Assembly (NCBI RefSeq): GCF_000964085.1
Contig: NZ_JZRB01000043.1
Span: 1-43,655, forward strand
Reading direction: 5' to 3'
DNA from: Luteibacter yeojuensis
GTDB lineage: Bacteria; Pseudomonadota; Gammaproteobacteria; Xanthomonadales; Rhodanobacteraceae
DNA length: 43,655 nucleotides
Within the stretch, counting starts at the first letter, position 1. Every line of letters starts with the position of its first letter. A program made the translations under genes and the position numbers. Shown in pieces: positions 42,837 through 43,655 of the stretch. A model generated the notes under the pieces. That model did not search any database. It saw only the letters and a list, made by a program, of their open reading frames with translations, and was not told where the DNA came from.

Positions 42837-43655
42837 GGAGCGCCCTGGGGCAGCTTGGCATCGGCGCGGCGTTGCTCGTCGTCGTCGCGCTGTTCGCGTC
42901 GCTGCAGGATTTCTCCGCGACGCGGCTGGGCACGCCCCTGCAGGCATCCGGTGCCGCCGTGGCCATGCTGGGTTGGGCCGCGTGGGCAGCACGGGCCGCA
43001 TGGCCCCGCCGGGGTGATGCCCAGCCGCACGACGCGGGCGGCGTCCTCGTGGTGCACGCATCGCAGACGGGCTTCGCCACCGAGCTCGCCGAGCGCACCG
43101 CTGCGGCCCTGCACGCGGGTGGCGTTCGCGTCGACCTGCGCGACATCGCCACGCTCACGGCGGCCGACCTCGCGGCCGCCACGCGTGCGCTGTTCATCGC
43201 CAGCACCACCGGCGAGGGCGATGCGCCCGATGGCGCCACGGCATTCCAGCGCGAGGTGATGCGCGGTGCCGTCGATGTCCGCCATCTGTCGTACGCCGTG
43301 CTGGCGCTGGGCGATCGCGATTACGACGATTTCTGCGCGTTTGGCCGCGAGCTCGACCGCTGGCTGCGCGAGAAAGGCGCCGCGCCCTGGTTCGATCGCG
43401 TCGATGTCGATAACGGCGACGACGGTGCGCTGCGCCACTGGCAACGCCAGGTGGTGCAGGTCGCGGGCGCGGCCGGGCAAGCCGACTGGTCGCGGCCCGC
43501 GTACCAGGCCTGGCGGCTCCAGGCCCGCCACCTGCTGAATCCCGGCAGCGCCGGCGGTGCGTGTTTCCACCTGGCGCTGGTGCCTGACGACGCGGCGCAC
43601 CTGCAGTGGCACGCGGGCGACGTGGTGGAAGTTGGCCCGCGCCGCGCGCGCGGCG
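42833..43655 (+). CDS. Membrane-anchored flavodoxin/NADPH reductase (3' end outside window)
   Basis: Open from GTG 42833, which overlaps the apbE stop, to the right edge: 274 codons are visible. Two hydrophobic segments come first (IGAALLVVVALFASLQ; GAAVAMLGWAAWAARAAW). Then comes a flavodoxin domain: VLVVHASQTGFATELAER for the FMN phosphate, STTGEGDAPDG and LALGDRDYDDFCAFGREL. The start of a CysJ-type FAD-binding domain follows (LNPGSAGGACFHLALVPDD, then HAGDVVEV). It resembles sulfite-reductase flavoprotein subunits anchored in the membrane, and likely feeds NADPH electrons to the PepSY-TM/ApbE-flavinylated partners, possibly for iron reduction. Confidence 0.88.
   Translation, partial: MRSALGQLGIGAALLVVVALFASLQDFSATRLGTPLQASGAAVAMLGWAAWAARAAWPRRGDAQPHDAGGVLVVHASQTGFATELAERTAAALHAGGVRVDLRDIATLTAADLAAATRALFIASTTGEGDAPDGATAFQREVMRGAVDVRHLSYAVLALGDRDYDDFCAFGRELDRWLREKGAAPWFDRVDVDNGDDGALRHWQRQVVQVAGAAGQADWSRPAYQAWRLQARHLLNPGSAGGACFHLALVPDDAAHLQWHAGDVVEVGPRRARG

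Overview
The window is chromosomal DNA from a high-GC gammaproteobacterium. The gene content points to the Xanthomonadales, most likely a Rhodanobacteraceae genus such as Luteibacter or Dyella. This is an inference from three things: a SAM-I riboswitch in front of metX-metB-hom, the divergent lptFG / pepA-holC block with valS and a YoaA-type helicase beside it, and more than a dozen copies of a REP-like palindrome in the gaps between genes. No rRNA, tRNA, CRISPR array, prophage or transposase was seen.

Layout. 1-1555: 3' part of a cyclic-nucleotide-domain/thioredoxin-reductase-like flavoprotein. 1690-4514: prfC (RF3) and a cysteine-synthase-like enzyme, both on the minus strand. 4700-8266: methionine operon metX-metB-hom behind a promoter, a met-box-like palindrome and a SAM-I riboswitch. 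8368-12322: amino-acid permease, small secreted protein, serine deaminase and a glutaredoxin-like protein. 12433-17104: a minus-strand block of two DUF697-type GTPases enclosing YceI, cytochrome b561 and YceI. 17192-20707: a large hybrid sensor kinase with a beta-propeller sensor. 20651-24868: lptG and lptF divergent from pepA and holC. 24952-29695: valS (minus), divergent from a YoaA/DinG-type Fe-S helicase. 29884-31907: creD and tsaB.

32006-34733 is the one clearly foreign-looking segment. Base composition falls sharply, two inverted copies of a ~250-bp compound repeat bound it, and it carries a two-gene cassette: a DUF4365 PD-(D/E)XK-like nuclease and a 378-residue protein of unknown family. 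Upstream lies a possible broken HNH/zinc-motif reading frame. This is the best candidate for an undescribed (possibly defence) system.

34757-37545 is a translationally coupled minus-strand operon: alpha/beta hydrolase, two half-size EamA/SMR-like membrane proteins and a DegT-family aminotransferase. It looks like a small envelope-modification unit with an ArnE/ArnF-like transporter pair. 37620-39702: a two-component system. 39846-43655 (running off the end): a tightly packed operon of PepSY-TM protein, DUF2271, DUF4198, ApbE flavinyltransferase and a membrane-anchored flavodoxin/NADPH reductase. A probable Fur-type palindrome sits inside its promoter, which suggests an iron-responsive electron-transfer system.
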